Shown here in pieces: positions 44,120-53,266 of a stretch of DNA of 64,000 nucleotides. Where the stretch lies: NCBI RefSeq assembly GCF_947499705.1, contig NZ_CANMPJ010000002.1, positions 434,001 to 498,000 of the forward strand, given 5' to 3'. The position numbers and the translations under genes are program-made. Position 1 is the stretch's first letter. Each line of letters opens with the position of its first letter. The DNA comes from an uncultured Erythrobacter sp. (GTDB lineage Bacteria > Pseudomonadota > Alphaproteobacteria > Sphingomonadales > Sphingomonadaceae). Under the pieces are notes generated by a model, which saw nothing but the letters and a program-made list of their open reading frames with translations, did not search any database and had not been told where the DNA came from.

Positions 44120-44581
44120 ATGAACGTCAATTTCAAAATGCTGCCTGAGGCGGTCGATCTTGCTGATTGTGAAACCAAGCAGCAAGTTCTCAGCCGTATT
44201 TCCCAGATTTTCGCCGAGGTTTACGGACTCGATGAAGCGGACCTGCTCGAAGGATTGGAGCAGCGCGAAGCGCTAGGCAGCACCGGTTTCGGCCGAGGCG
44301 TTGCGATTCCGCATTGTCGCAGCAGCCAGGTGAAGCGCCCGACCGGCGTCTTGCTCAAACTGCAACGTCCGGTCGATTTCGCGGCAGCCGATGCGATGCC
44401 GGTTTCGCTCGTATTCGGGCTCGTTTCGCCGGAAGATGCTGGGGCGACGCATCTCCACGCGCTCGCAGCCATCTCGCGTCCGACCCGCGATGAAGCGATG
44501 CTTCAGATGTTGTTCGATGCGCCAGACAGCGATGCGCTCTATTCGGTGCTGACCAATCAGTTCCTGCGTGATGCCGCCTGA
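44120..44581 (+). CDS. ptsN: PTS IIA-like nitrogen-regulatory protein PtsN
   Basis: The ATG at 44120 gives 153 residues; a GTG at 44078 would extend into the structured leader. The EIIA-Ntr domain has the phosphorylated His65 in GVAIPHCRS and AADAMPVSLVFGLVSPE. It accepts phosphate from the Ntr phosphorelay (PtsP-NPr) and regulates potassium, nitrogen and stress functions. It overlaps the following thioesterase gene by 11 nt. Confidence 0.94.
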   Translation: MNVNFKMLPEAVDLADCETKQQVLSRISQIFAEVYGLDEADLLEGLEQREALGSTGFGRGVAIPHCRSSQVKRPTGVLLKLQRPVDFAAADAMPVSLVFGLVSPEDAGATHLHALAAISRPTRDEAMLQMLFDAPDSDALYSVLTNQFLRDAA

Positions 44582-45068
44582 CGATCAAGGGGCGACAGCC
44601 GGTCCGGCCAACTCTGCCGGTGCCGAACTGCATTACCGCGCGCTGGAGAGGCTCTATGCTTCTGCGCCGATCAACGGCAAATTCGCGTCGCGAATGGAAA
44701 TTGTTGACGAAGGAATGTCGCGGCTGACCTTCACGGTCGATGAGGAAGTCTATCACGCGGCGGGCGCAGCGCATGGCACGATCTATTTCAAAATGCTGGA
44801 CGATGCGGCTTTTTACGCCGCCAATACGCTTGCGACCGACCGCTTTCTGCTGACCACCAGTTTCAACCTGCATTTTACCAAGCCGGTGCGGGCTGGCGAG
44901 GTCGTGGCCGAAGGGCGCTGGGTCAGCGGCAAGCGCCGGGTATTCGTCGCCGAATCACGCCTGGTTGATGCGGAAGGCGACGAGATCGGGCGCGGTACGG
45001 GCACCTTCATGCGCTCGCGGATCGCGCTCTCCAGCCTTGATGGTTACACGAAGGGTCCTGGCGACTGA
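44571..45068 (+). CDS. PaaI-type hotdog-fold thioesterase
   Basis: The start is ATG 44571 (GTG 44568 is adjacent), within the ptsN stop region. The 165-residue product has the hotdog-fold helix and strands of the PaaI group: AAHGTIYFKMLDDAAFYAAN, LLTTSFNLHFTKPVRAGEVVAEG, and GRGTGTFMRSR. HG.I is the usual active-site area. It probably hydrolyses an acyl- or aryl-CoA thioester; the substrate is unknown. Its stop and the next ATG overlap by one base. Confidence 0.9.
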   Translation: MPPDDQGATAGPANSAGAELHYRALERLYASAPINGKFASRMEIVDEGMSRLTFTVDEEVYHAAGAAHGTIYFKMLDDAAFYAANTLATDRFLLTTSFNLHFTKPVRAGEVVAEGRWVSGKRRVFVAESRLVDAEGDEIGRGTGTFMRSRIALSSLDGYTKGPGD

Positions 45069-45403
45069 TGACAACGCGGCTACCCGCGCATCTGGAAGTC
45101 GGAGCTTTGATTCGCCTCGCTGAGACGCAGGGCGGATCGGGCATGGTGCTTGCGAAGGGCGAGCGCGATGCAGGCACAATCCTGCTTGTTACAATGTGCC
45201 GCGGACAGAATGCCGAGCTTTTCGAAAGAATGCCGCAGCTCGACGGTTCGCGATCATTCATGCGCGCGAAGGCACAAGACCCTGAAAAACCGTTTGAATT
45301 TTCAGAATACCTCGACCGTCGCAGCTCTCAGGACCCGGATACCTGGATTTTGGAGGTAGACGTCGACGATGTGGAACGGTTCGTCGCGGAACTGCCCCGA
45401 TAA
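45068..45403 (+). CDS. DUF1491 family protein
   Basis: The 111-residue protein matches the DUF1491 family: TRLPAHLEVGALIRLAETQGG, an AGTILLVTMCRGQ strand, an EFSEYLDRRSSQDPDTWILEVD motif, and a final helix. DUF1491 proteins are limited mostly to Alphaproteobacteria, and their role is unknown. The ATG shares a base with the thioesterase stop, so they are coupled. Confidence 0.88.
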   Translation: MTTRLPAHLEVGALIRLAETQGGSGMVLAKGERDAGTILLVTMCRGQNAELFERMPQLDGSRSFMRAKAQDPEKPFEFSEYLDRRSSQDPDTWILEVDVDDVERFVAELPR

Positions 45404-45404
45404 G

Positions 45405-45432
45405 TTGACTTGGTATCATTTGTGACTATTTG
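45405..45432 (+). promoter_or_regulatory. Possible promoter for the cell-wall hydrolase gene
   Basis: TTGACT at 45405-45410 is followed after 16 bases by TATTTG (45427-45432), in the 202-nt gap before the cell-wall hydrolase. The match is moderate. The rest of the gap (45433-45605) holds no gene that I can support. Confidence 0.4.
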
Positions 45433-45605
45433 CCTCGCCAGCTTCCAGGTGCGCAGGCTGTTGGGTGCGACAATACAGTCGACTCGCTAGCACGCAGACG
45501 GGGGGCAGCCGGCAGGCAACACTCGAACCATCATAACAATCTGCGAATACCGCAACAGGTTCACGCCTGCGTCTGAGCTCGCTCACCGCATAAATTGACG
45601 AGATT

Positions 45606-46271
45606 ATGAGTCGTAAGACTTATTCCATGAGCGCTTTCGCCGTTGTCGCGATCGCAAGTTTGAGCTTTTCGAGCGCCGATGGCGCCGGTGCGTTCGCGCA
45701 AGAAGTCGAGGCCGACACGGCCATCGCTTCCAATGTGCAGGATGAGACACTGGCCGCTATCGAAATCGTTCCGCAGCAGCCGGTCTTCGTATCCGAAGAA
45801 GTGGTTCAGCCGCTTCCTGAACCGACCGAGCAGTCCACCAGCAATTTCGAAGCCAGTTCGCTGCGCGAATTGGTCGGCCTCGTCGACCAGAGCGACGACA
45901 TGAGCGAACAGATGCGTTGTCTGGCCGGTGCCGTCTATTTCGAAGCGCGCGGTGAGCCGCTCGACGGGCAGCTGGCTGTTGCCAATGTTGTCATCAACCG
46001 TGCTGACGACCGGCGCTTCCCTGCCAGCTATTGCGGTGTTGTCTACCAACGCGCGCAATTCTCATTTGTGAAAAACGGCCGGATGCCGCGCATCAAGACG
46101 AGCTCGGCAGCCTGGGATCGCGCAAAGTCGATCGCGCGGATCGCCCATGACGGCATGTGGGAATCGCAAGTCGGCGAAGCGGTGTACTTCCACGCGAAGT
46201 ATGTCCGCCCGAAATGGAGCTACCGCAAAACGCGCACTGCCACGATCGACACGCATATCTTCTATAGATAG
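45606..46271 (+). CDS. SleB-like cell wall hydrolase, secreted
   Basis: The 221-residue protein starts at ATG 45606 (an in-frame ATG at 45627 is alternative) and has a signal sequence ending near GAFAQE. The C-terminal Hydrolase_2 domain has the expected CLAGAVYFEARGEPLDGQLAVANVVINR, the catalytic Glu region, the Cys pair, and QFSFVKNG. SleB-type enzymes are muramidases or lytic transglycosylases. Nothing here suggests sporulation; a cell-envelope remodelling role is more likely. It closes the plus-strand gene string from the origin. Confidence 0.9.
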   Translation: MSRKTYSMSAFAVVAIASLSFSSADGAGAFAQEVEADTAIASNVQDETLAAIEIVPQQPVFVSEEVVQPLPEPTEQSTSNFEASSLRELVGLVDQSDDMSEQMRCLAGAVYFEARGEPLDGQLAVANVVINRADDRRFPASYCGVVYQRAQFSFVKNGRMPRIKTSSAAWDRAKSIARIAHDGMWESQVGEAVYFHAKYVRPKWSYRKTRTATIDTHIFYR

Positions 46272-46280
46272 CCCTCAAAC

Positions 46281-46420
46281 GCCGGGCGGCGGACATCCGT
46301 CCGCCTTGGCTTCGCGGCATTGGCCGCGACGGCCAGTCGGCCTTTGACTGCCGTGACCCGGGCACCAAACGGCGGCGCTAGCCGCCGCTAGGCCGCCCGG
46401 CCGTCCGCAGCGACGCGATC
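46281..46420. repeat. Cluster of GC-rich hairpins in an intergenic gap
   Basis: Between the convergent cell-wall hydrolase and exodeoxyribonuclease genes lie several stem-loops: GGCGGAC-ATCC-GTCCGCC (46289-46306), ACGGCCAGTC with GACTGCCGT (46329-46354, one bulge) and GGCGGC-GCTA-GCCGCC (46371-46386). Their density suggests a REP-like palindromic element or a bidirectional terminator region. Confidence 0.5.
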
Positions 46421-46470
46421 CTTGATCGCATGAGCAAGGAAATCGCTCGCCGGATGGCGTGCGCCCGACG

Positions 46471-47283
46471 CTAGTCGGACAAAGACGCCCACACAGGGGC
46501 GTGATCGCTGGCCTTCTCGCGGCCTCGATGCTCTCGATCAACTCCCACAGCCTGCAATCGATCCGCCATCTCGGGCGTAAGCAAGATATGGTCGATCCGA
46601 AACCCGTGATCACGTTGCCAGGCGCCCGCTTGGTAATCCCAATATGTCCAAACACCGCCGCGAGGATTGAGAGTGCGCATTGCATCGGTCCAACCATCTG
46701 CGAGCAACCGCGCATAGGCCGCTCGCGATTCGGGCTGCATCAATGCGTCGGACGCCATGGCTTTCACTGAGAATGTGTCATCATCCTCAGGAATGACGTT
46801 GTAGTCACCAAGCACAGCGGCTGGCACTTCTTCAGCCCAGATTTCCGCCATCCGCGCGCGGAGCTTTTCCATCCAACCGAGCTTGTAGTCGAATTTCGGC
46901 CCAGGATGCGGATTGCCGTTCGGCAGGTAGATGCAGACTATCCGAGTTGGATCGCCGCCATCCTTGGATATGTCGACTTCCAGATAGCGCGCTTGCTCGC
47001 CTTCGCCCTCTTTCGGACCATTGATGCCCAGCCCGCGCTGAACCTCACTTGGCGCGTCGTAGCCCGCTTCCTTGTCTGTCAGGATCGCCACACCGTTGAA
47101 CGCCTTCTGGCCGTGCGTGAGGACATGATAGCCCAGTGCCTCAAGCTCGCTCGCCGGGAAGCCATCGTCCTGCGATTTGATCTCTTGCAGGCAGGCCACG
47201 GACGGGCGTGTTTCGGCGAGCCATTCCTTGAGGCGCGGCAGCCGCGCCTTGACCCCGTTGATGTTGAAAGTCGCGATCTTCAT
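46471..47283 (-). CDS. xth: Exodeoxyribonuclease III
   Basis: This 270-residue AP endonuclease/3'-5' exonuclease of the EEP family starts MKIATFNINGVKARL and has the catalytic Glu34 in CLQEIKSQ, the GDYNVIPEDDD motif, DHGFRIDHILL, and KASDHAPVW. It acts at abasic sites in base-excision repair, in the cytosol. It is followed on the minus strand by the palindromic region and is preceded by erpA with a 37-nt gap. Confidence 0.96.
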   Translation of the reverse strand: MKIATFNINGVKARLPRLKEWLAETRPSVACLQEIKSQDDGFPASELEALGYHVLTHGQKAFNGVAILTDKEAGYDAPSEVQRGLGINGPKEGEGEQARYLEVDISKDGGDPTRIVCIYLPNGNPHPGPKFDYKLGWMEKLRARMAEIWAEEVPAAVLGDYNVIPEDDDTFSVKAMASDALMQPESRAAYARLLADGWTDAMRTLNPRGGVWTYWDYQAGAWQRDHGFRIDHILLTPEMADRLQAVGVDREHRGREKASDHAPVWASLSD

Positions 47284-47320
47284 TCGGCTCTACTGCCCGA
47301 CAAAATAGCCTGGGTCTAAT

Positions 47321-47650
47321 TCAAATGCCGAAGCTGGAGCCGCAACCGCAGCCAGCGGCTGCCTTGGGGTTCTCGACCCGAAACGCGGCACCGCCGAGCG
47401 ACTCGACAAAATCGACCACACTGCCGCCGACGAGATCGAGGCTGATTGGGTCAACGACGAGTTTGACACCGTCAGTTTCGCTCACCAAATCCTCACCGTC
47501 CGGCGCTTCAGCCAGGTCGAACTTGTACTGGAAGCCCGAGCAGCCGCCACCTTCGACCGAGAGCCGCAGAATTGCGGGCTTGGTCTGCTTCTCCGCGATC
47601 AACGCAATGCGTTTTGCTGCGGCAGGTGTGAGCGTGAGTGTTTCGGCCAT
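47321..47650 (-). CDS. erpA: A-type iron-sulfur cluster carrier (ErpA)
   Basis: The 109-residue protein carries the three conserved cysteines of A-type carriers: Cys37 in EGGGCSGF and Cys101/Cys103 in GCGCGSSFGI. The ASVVDFVESL-like sequence (GGSVVDFVESLGGAAFRVENP) fits ErpA/IscA. It delivers 4Fe-4S or 2Fe-2S clusters to apo-targets. Ferredoxins fdxA and the (2Fe-2S) protein in this window could be recipients, but this is inference. The gene is a near single unit with xth. Confidence 0.94.
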   Translation of the reverse strand: MAETLTLTPAAAKRIALIAEKQTKPAILRLSVEGGGCSGFQYKFDLAEAPDGEDLVSETDGVKLVVDPISLDLVGGSVVDFVESLGGAAFRVENPKAAAGCGCGSSFGI

Positions 47651-47690
47651 GATCCGTCCTATCTAGGAAGCGGCGTAGTCGTACTCAAGC

Positions 47691-48122
47691 TTAAGCGGTC
47701 TGGATATAGCTGCGCAGCGCCTCGGCTTCGTGCTCAACCTCGTCAATCTTGCTCTTCACCAGATCGCCGATTGAAATGAATGCGACCAGCGTCCCATCCT
47801 CGACCACCGGGAAATGACGGAACCGGCGCTTGGTCATCATGGCCAGCGCATCGTCAATCTTGGTGCTTGGCTCCACAGTGATCGCTGGCGAAGTCATGAT
47901 CGCTTCAACCGGTTGATCGAGACAGCTTCCACCGCTCTCGGCAAGCCGATAAATTACGTCACGTTCCGACACGATTCCGGCAATTTTGCCGTCACGAAGC
48001 ACCGGCAAAGCGCCGATCCGCTTGCCCGCAAGCATCTGGACCGCATCAGACACACGGGTCGTGACATCGCAGGCAATCACATCGTCTGCCGCACGATTGG
48101 TGATGATCTTTGCAATGGTCAT
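47691..48122 (-). CDS. Tandem CBS-domain protein
   Basis: The 143-residue protein consists of two CBS motifs: VTTRVSDAVQMLAGKRIGALPVLRDGKIAGIVSERDVIYRL, and the second ending in FRHFPVVEDGTLVAFISIGDLVKSKI. CBS pairs bind adenine nucleotides and act as energy sensors in stand-alone or fused proteins. No enzyme is fused here. It lies 40 nt upstream of erpA on the same strand, which may join them. Confidence 0.93.
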   Translation of the reverse strand: MTIAKIITNRAADDVIACDVTTRVSDAVQMLAGKRIGALPVLRDGKIAGIVSERDVIYRLAESGGSCLDQPVEAIMTSPAITVEPSTKIDDALAMMTKRRFRHFPVVEDGTLVAFISIGDLVKSKIDEVEHEAEALRSYIQTA

Positions 48123-48243
48123 GATGAGATTCCTCTTTCAGAAGACAGAAAATGCCATTTTTCCGACCAGAAAGCGAATCCGCAGTGTCACTGAACCAGT
48201 CAGCCCCTAAGTCGTTGCAAAGCCTCGTCGCGCGGCCCATTAG

Positions 48244-48564
48244 ATGACCATGGTCAGCAAATCGCCTCTGGATGATCCCGAAAACGCCGCCTATGCGTGG
48301 GCGCGCTATCGCCAGATCATGAAATTGTTGATGTGGGTGACGGTTGCGACCGTGCTGCTGGCTTTAGGTCTGCTTTATGCCTTCAACGGCGCCATTTCGG
48401 TGCATTTCTACATCGCTGTCGCGCTAGGTATTTCGTTCACGATGCTGCTCGGGGGCGGGTTGATGGGCCTCGCATTCCTTTCGAACGGCACCGGGCATGA
48501 CGAATCGGTCGACAACAAATTGCCCAGCCGCGACGAACTCTGGTCACGTCCCGAAGACGATTAG
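48244..48564 (+). CDS. Small two-helix inner-membrane protein, unknown
   Basis: The 106-residue protein starts at ATG 48244 (ATG 48250 also possible). A soluble start with [18 protein letters not shown] leads to two membrane helices at about 25-46 and 52-78, then a polar end in [13 protein letters not shown] recognise no family name. It is divergent from the CBS gene and converges with the ferredoxin gene, with a four-base overlap of stops. Confidence 0.8.
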   Translation: MTMVSKSPLDDPENAAYAWARYRQIMKLLMWVTVATVLLALGLLYAFNGAISVHFYIAVALGISFTMLLGGGLMGLAFLSNGTGHDESVDNKLPSRDELWSRPEDD

Positions 48565-48986
48565 GAATCGCGCTTTTCCGGGGCTGTAAGCCGATACTCT
48601 TCGACCGGCACACCGCCCACCAGATGCTCTTCGATAATCCGTTCGAGTACATCGGGGCTGCATGAGTGGTACCAGGTGCCTTCCGGCCACACGACGGCGA
48701 TCGGCCCCGCGCCGCAGATTTGCAGACAATCGGCCTTGGTCCGCTGGATTCCACCGCCCGGCCCGCGAGGATGATCTGCGGTGCGTTTTGGGCCGATCAA
48801 GCCGCGTTCTTTCAGGCAATCCTTGAGGAACTGCCAGGCGATTTCACCTTCCGCACGCGAGCAGCATTTCTGCTTTTCCGAAAGCGCGCACAGGAATATC
48901 TGACGCTCGATCCCGTCGCCTTGCTTTGCTCCGCCATACTTTTTTGCCAGCGCGGTTTTTGCCGCCAGCAGGTCCTGATCGCTCAT
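48561..48986 (-). CDS. (2Fe-2S) thioredoxin-like ferredoxin
   Basis: The 141-residue protein has the spaced cysteine pattern of the thioredoxin-like (2Fe-2S) ferredoxin family: [18 protein letters not shown], and a downstream Cys near HSCS. An N-terminal [18 protein letters not shown] and C-terminal [15 protein letters not shown] are typical of the alphaproteobacterial form. It is a cytosolic electron carrier of unknown partner. Its ATG overlaps the S9 peptidase stop (ATGA). Confidence 0.92.
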   Translation of the reverse strand: MSDQDLLAAKTALAKKYGGAKQGDGIERQIFLCALSEKQKCCSRAEGEIAWQFLKDCLKERGLIGPKRTADHPRGPGGGIQRTKADCLQICGAGPIAVVWPEGTWYHSCSPDVLERIIEEHLVGGVPVEEYRLTAPEKRDS

Positions 48987-51160
48987 TCCGCCGCTTCGCC
49001 CGATTTGAGGTGTCGATCGAGCCAGCCGAACACCGTTTCATGCCATTGCAGCGAGTTCTTTGCGCCCAGCACCCAGTGATTCTCGTCCGGGAACACTAGC
49101 AGCTGTGACGGGATCTCGCGTTCTTGGAGCGCGGTGAAGCTCTGCAGGCCTTGCGAGTAAGGGACGCGGAAATCCTTCTCACCGGTGATCACCAGCATCG
49201 GCGTTTGCCATTTGTCGACATGGTTGACCGGGTTCCAGCGCTCGTAGGTTTCGCGCGCTTCGCTGTAGGAACCGCCGAAATCCCAACGCGGGAACCACAA
49301 TTCCTCGGTCGAATAGTAGAAGCTGCGCATGTCGAACAGGCCGTCATGCTGCACGAGGCAATCGAAGCGGTCCGGCCATTTCCCGGCGATCCAGTTGACC
49401 ATGTAGCCGCCATAGCTTGCACCCATGGCGCAGGCGCGATCGCCATCGATCTGCGGATCGAGTTCCAAGGCTGCTGCGAGACCTTTTTGCAGGTCCACTA
49501 GCGGCTTGCCGCCCCAATCGCGGTTGATCGCATCGGTGAAGGCCTGCCCGTATCCCGTGCTGCCGTGGAAATCGACCGAGATCACGGCATAACCCTGGCT
49601 CGCCAAAACGCGCGGATTCCAGCGGGATGACCAGCGATCGGCGAATGAACCCTGCGGGCCACCATGAATGTAGAGGATCGCCGGGATCGGCCCTTCCTGC
49701 TCCTCCAATCGGGTAATCTGACCCCAGACGGTGTCACCTTCGGCGCCAGCAAAGCTGAACCGGGTTGTGACGGTCGATGCCTTTTCGCCCATGAGACTTG
49801 TCGCGACGTCAGTGAGCGGTCTGGCCTGTTTGAAGCCGGTCGAAAGGTAGAGTTCGTTCGGCAAGCCAATCGAATCGCGGGTGAACAGCAGGCGGTCTCC
49901 CGGCAAGTTCACTAGATTGCCGATATGCGCTTCATTGCCCGCGATCAGGTCGAGCTTGGTTGTGTCGCCTGTGCGCGGATCGATTCGGAAAACCGGCGTG
50001 TCGAGCACATCGGCTGCGGTGGCGAGCAGGTGGCGTCCGTCTGTGCTCCAGCTGATGCTGCCAAACGAAAGGTCGACATCTTGAGTAAGCGCCCGTGTCT
50101 CGCCGGTCGCGACGTCGCGTAATTGCACCACCAACCTGTCGGATTCGTATCCGGGCCGCGCCATTGCAAGATAGGCAAGGTATTTGCCGTCGGGTGACGG
50201 CATCGGCGCAGTGTCGACAGCTTCGTTCGCGGCAGTCAGTTCGCGCGGCGCTGAGCCTGACAGATCGGAGTAATAGATGTCGGTGTCGGTCGAGAACGGT
50301 TCGGTTTTGCCCGCTTGGCGTGCGACGAAATAGACGCCCGATCCGTCAGGTGCCCAGGCGATGTCTTCACCGCCACCGACAGGCATGGTCGGGGTGTTGC
50401 CACGAACGCCGGTAGTTGGATCGAGCCCGTCGACCGGCACTCCGGCGCCAATCGTTTCACCATTCTCCATCCCAAACACGAACACTCGGTTGTACGTCCC
50501 CGGCGTTGACCATTGGTCCCAATGGCGGAAGAAACCGCCATCGCCTTCGTAGAGCCGCCCATTGCCAGGACCTGGAAGGTGCGCCGTGCCATCACCTTCG
50601 CAACCGAAACGCTGACAATCGCGTGAAACTTCCGACCACAAAGCGATCTTGTCGCCGCTGGGTGCGAGTTTGAACCCGGCAATGTCGGTGCCGGGAATAT
50701 CAGCGACCGGAATAGGCCCGGTCACGTTGCCATTGCCTTCAAGAGCGACGCGCCACACCCGCGCACGTTCCTCTGCTTCGTTGTCGGTATGCTCGAAACT
50801 CAGGAAATACAGGAAATTGTCAGGACCGAATGTCAGCGAATATGCATCGAGACCAAGGTCCAGCGCAACGGGCTGCGCGCCCGGCTGGGCCAGATCAAGC
50901 AGGTAGTGCTGCCCGGCCCGGTCATATGTTTCGGCATCGGTTTCAGTGACCGAATAGACAGCATAGCGACCATAAGGCGTCACCGTTGGCCCGCCGAGCC
51001 GCGGCACGGTGACCAGATCCTCCGCTGACAAAGGCTTGGTCGAGACACCGGGAATTTCCGGTGGAGTGGTCGCAGTGTGGTCGTCAGCCGCCAGTGGCGA
51101 TGAAATGAGCGAGGCGCATGCGATTGCCGCGCCGATCATGGGCATTCTCTTCATGAGCAT
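48983..51160 (-). CDS. S9 family prolyl oligopeptidase-type peptidase (second paralogue)
   Basis: The 725-residue protein has a signal peptide ([28 protein letters not shown]), a propeller of PDG-type blades, and a C-terminal catalytic domain with Ser in [12 protein letters not shown], Asp in [12 protein letters not shown], and His in PDENHWVLG. It resembles the peptidase at 1162 in layout and in the start of its mature sequence (ADDH versus ADEH), but their catalytic motifs differ (ASYGG versus GSGGG). Both are probably periplasmic peptide scavengers. The ferredoxin gene is coupled downstream. Confidence 0.93.
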   Translation of the reverse strand: MLMKRMPMIGAAIACASLISSPLAADDHTATTPPEIPGVSTKPLSAEDLVTVPRLGGPTVTPYGRYAVYSVTETDAETYDRAGQHYLLDLAQPGAQPVALDLGLDAYSLTFGPDNFLYFLSFEHTDNEAEERARVWRVALEGNGNVTGPIPVADIPGTDIAGFKLAPSGDKIALWSEVSRDCQRFGCEGDGTAHLPGPGNGRLYEGDGGFFRHWDQWSTPGTYNRVFVFGMENGETIGAGVPVDGLDPTTGVRGNTPTMPVGGGEDIAWAPDGSGVYFVARQAGKTEPFSTDTDIYYSDLSGSAPRELTAANEAVDTAPMPSPDGKYLAYLAMARPGYESDRLVVQLRDVATGETRALTQDVDLSFGSISWSTDGRHLLATAADVLDTPVFRIDPRTGDTTKLDLIAGNEAHIGNLVNLPGDRLLFTRDSIGLPNELYLSTGFKQARPLTDVATSLMGEKASTVTTRFSFAGAEGDTVWGQITRLEEQEGPIPAILYIHGGPQGSFADRWSSRWNPRVLASQGYAVISVDFHGSTGYGQAFTDAINRDWGGKPLVDLQKGLAAALELDPQIDGDRACAMGASYGGYMVNWIAGKWPDRFDCLVQHDGLFDMRSFYYSTEELWFPRWDFGGSYSEARETYERWNPVNHVDKWQTPMLVITGEKDFRVPYSQGLQSFTALQEREIPSQLLVFPDENHWVLGAKNSLQWHETVFGWLDRHLKSGEAAE

Positions 51161-51229
51161 GCGGACTAGACCGAGAGCAGAAGAGTCGCCAGCAAAACCG
51201 GCGCTACAAAGTCTGACGGTAGGGCGAAT

Positions 51230-51748
51230 TCAGCCCTTCTTGCCTGCGATCCGCGCGATTTCTGCTTGAACCAGCTTCTCCACCATTCCCGGCAGATTCT
51301 TATCGAGCCACTCCGCGAGCATCGGGCGAAGCAGCTCGCGGGTCAGTCCTTCAAGCGACGTTTCGCCCGAACGCACGATCTGCGGTTTGGCGCCGGGTTC
51401 GGAAAGCATGGCGAGCGCAGCAAGGTTTTCCTGCATCGCGCCGCGCACTTCGTCGGCGATCAGCGGTTCATCGTCGCTGGTGGTGTTGTCCTCGACCCAG
51501 GCGTCGCCATCATCATCGACCCCGGCGGCAAATTCCATTTCCGATAGGTCGAGCACTTCTTCGCCTTCATCGGTGGCCGTTGGCTCATCAACGTCTTGCT
51601 GGGCAGCCATCACGCGGTCTGCAGCTTCGTCCGCATCCGCTTCGCGCCGACGACGAGCTTCTAGAGCGCCGTCGCGGTTGTCGCGCGCGATCACTTTCTT
51701 GATCGACTCAAGAATCTCTTCGACGGATGCTTCGTTGTCCTGCGCCAT
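51230..51748 (-). CDS. popZ: PopZ-like polar organising protein (DUF2497)
   Basis: The 172-residue protein has the PopZ layout: an N-terminal helix (ASVEEILESIKKVIARDN), a long acidic, disordered middle (Asp/Glu-rich, residues 45-100), and C-terminal oligomerisation helices (LEGLTRELLRPMLAEWLDKNLPGMVEKLVQAEI). PopZ gathers ParB-parS at the cell pole in Caulobacter. The window also holds parAB and parS, so a similar job is inferred. It is downstream of tolC on the same strand. Confidence 0.88.
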   Translation of the reverse strand: MAQDNEASVEEILESIKKVIARDNRDGALEARRRREADADEAADRVMAAQQDVDEPTATDEGEEVLDLSEMEFAAGVDDDGDAWVEDNTTSDDEPLIADEVRGAMQENLAALAMLSEPGAKPQIVRSGETSLEGLTRELLRPMLAEWLDKNLPGMVEKLVQAEIARIAGKKG

Positions 51749-51793
51749 TGCCTGCCTTGATCGTTTTCGCCCTGAATCAGGCCGATACGATGG

Positions 51794-53266
51794 TTAACCG
51801 TTCGGCTCAAGTTTCGGGCCAATTGTTGCGTCAGGGGCCGGAATGTCAACGGTTCTGGTTGAATTTGGAGCAGGTGTGGGATCGCGGTCCCAATCCCAAA
51901 GACGACGGCGGACCCGATCATAATTGACCTGCGGGTCGTAAAGCGGGCCGCCCGTATCAAGATTTAGATCGCGGGCTTCGGCGCGGCCCATGGCGGCAAG
52001 CAAGGTGAAACCAGCCACGTAAGCGTTGCGCCGTGCTGTCACCAATTGAGCGCGCGCTTGCAGCAGTTCCTGCTCGGCATTGAGCACATCGAGAATGGTG
52101 CGATTGCCAATCGAATTTTCAGCGCGCACGCCTTCGAGGCTCACTTCCGCCGATTCGACCGCCACTTTCGAGCTGGCAATCACGGCATTGGCCGCTTCCC
52201 AGCTCGAATAGGCTGATCGGGTTTGCGAGATGATGTCGCGCTCGGTCGCGATGACCTGTTCAAGCGCGGCGGTTTCTCTCGCACCTGCCTGCCTCTGGCG
52301 AGCAGCAGGTAAGCCTCCCTGAAACAGCGGGATGGTTATCCGCACGCCGGCATTGGCGGTTCTTTCAGCTTGGACAAAATCGGCCGCAATCGGTCCGCCA
52401 AGTGTGCCGAAGAAATCGGAATAGTCGTAATTCGCAAACAGCCCGACTGTCGGGAGCCGTCCTGCACCTGCGACCTTGGTGTCGAAACCGGCGGCTTCCG
52501 CGCGTTCCTTTGCGGCGATCAGATCAGGATTGTTTTCGAGCGCTGTGACCACAGCCGAATCGACAGTGCCAGGTAGTCCGGGGAGTGGCGGCGGAGCCTC
52601 GAGATTCTCCGGCGCCTTGCCAACCAGCTGAATGTAGGTGTTTCGCGCCGCGATCAGATTGCCATAGGCGGTTTGAAGATCGCCTTCAGCTACCGCCAAG
52701 CGCGACTGCGATTGGGCGACGTCGGTCCGTGTCAGATCACCGATTTCGAAACGGTCGCTTGTCGCTTCGAGATTGACCCGCAAGACATCGACCTGGTTGG
52801 CGGCAAGGCCGGCGAGAGCCTCGGTGCGGAGCACATCCATATAGGCGGCGACTGTTTGGCTGAAGATCGCACTTTCGGTGGCGCGGAGATCGGCCTGACC
52901 TGCGCTCACGCGCTCCTTTGCCGCTTTGATCCCGTTTTTGACTGCGCCGCCGGAATAAATTGGCACCTGAAGCAAAGCGTTCACGCCCAAATTCCGAGTT
53001 GGAGCAGTGAAAGAGTTCGCCGATTGCTGAAGGAATTCGATATGAGTCGCTGTGACAGTTGCACCAGGCAATCCCGGCGCACGCTGGATCGGCACGTCTT
53101 CATCGGTTGCGCGCTGGTTCGCACGCGCCCCTTCGAGCGTGGGATTGGTGTTGTAAGCTTCAACCAGCGCTTCACGCAGCGTGTCAGCCTGCGCGGGGGC
53201 GCCCAAAACTAGCGCTGAGCCCGCGGCGCCAAGTGCCAACTTTCGCAGGTGGCTGGCAGAACTCAC
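51794..53266 (-). CDS. TolC-family outer-membrane efflux protein
   Basis: The 490-residue protein has a signal peptide ending in PAQA and the TolC repeat layout: two halves with YNTNPTLEGARANQRATDEDVP and LENNPDLIAAKERAEAAGFDTKVA, long coiled-coil helices, and beta-strands. A Pro-rich tail follows (DWDRDPTPAPNS). It forms the outer-membrane channel for efflux or type I secretion; inner-membrane partners are not in the window. The ATG overlaps the upstream methyltransferase-like stop (ATGA). Confidence 0.94.
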   Translation of the reverse strand: MSSASHLRKLALGAAGSALVLGAPAQADTLREALVEAYNTNPTLEGARANQRATDEDVPIQRAPGLPGATVTATHIEFLQQSANSFTAPTRNLGVNALLQVPIYSGGAVKNGIKAAKERVSAGQADLRATESAIFSQTVAAYMDVLRTEALAGLAANQVDVLRVNLEATSDRFEIGDLTRTDVAQSQSRLAVAEGDLQTAYGNLIAARNTYIQLVGKAPENLEAPPPLPGLPGTVDSAVVTALENNPDLIAAKERAEAAGFDTKVAGAGRLPTVGLFANYDYSDFFGTLGGPIAADFVQAERTANAGVRITIPLFQGGLPAARQRQAGARETAALEQVIATERDIISQTRSAYSSWEAANAVIASSKVAVESAEVSLEGVRAENSIGNRTILDVLNAEQELLQARAQLVTARRNAYVAGFTLLAAMGRAEARDLNLDTGGPLYDPQVNYDRVRRRLWDWDRDPTPAPNSTRTVDIPAPDATIGPKLEPNG

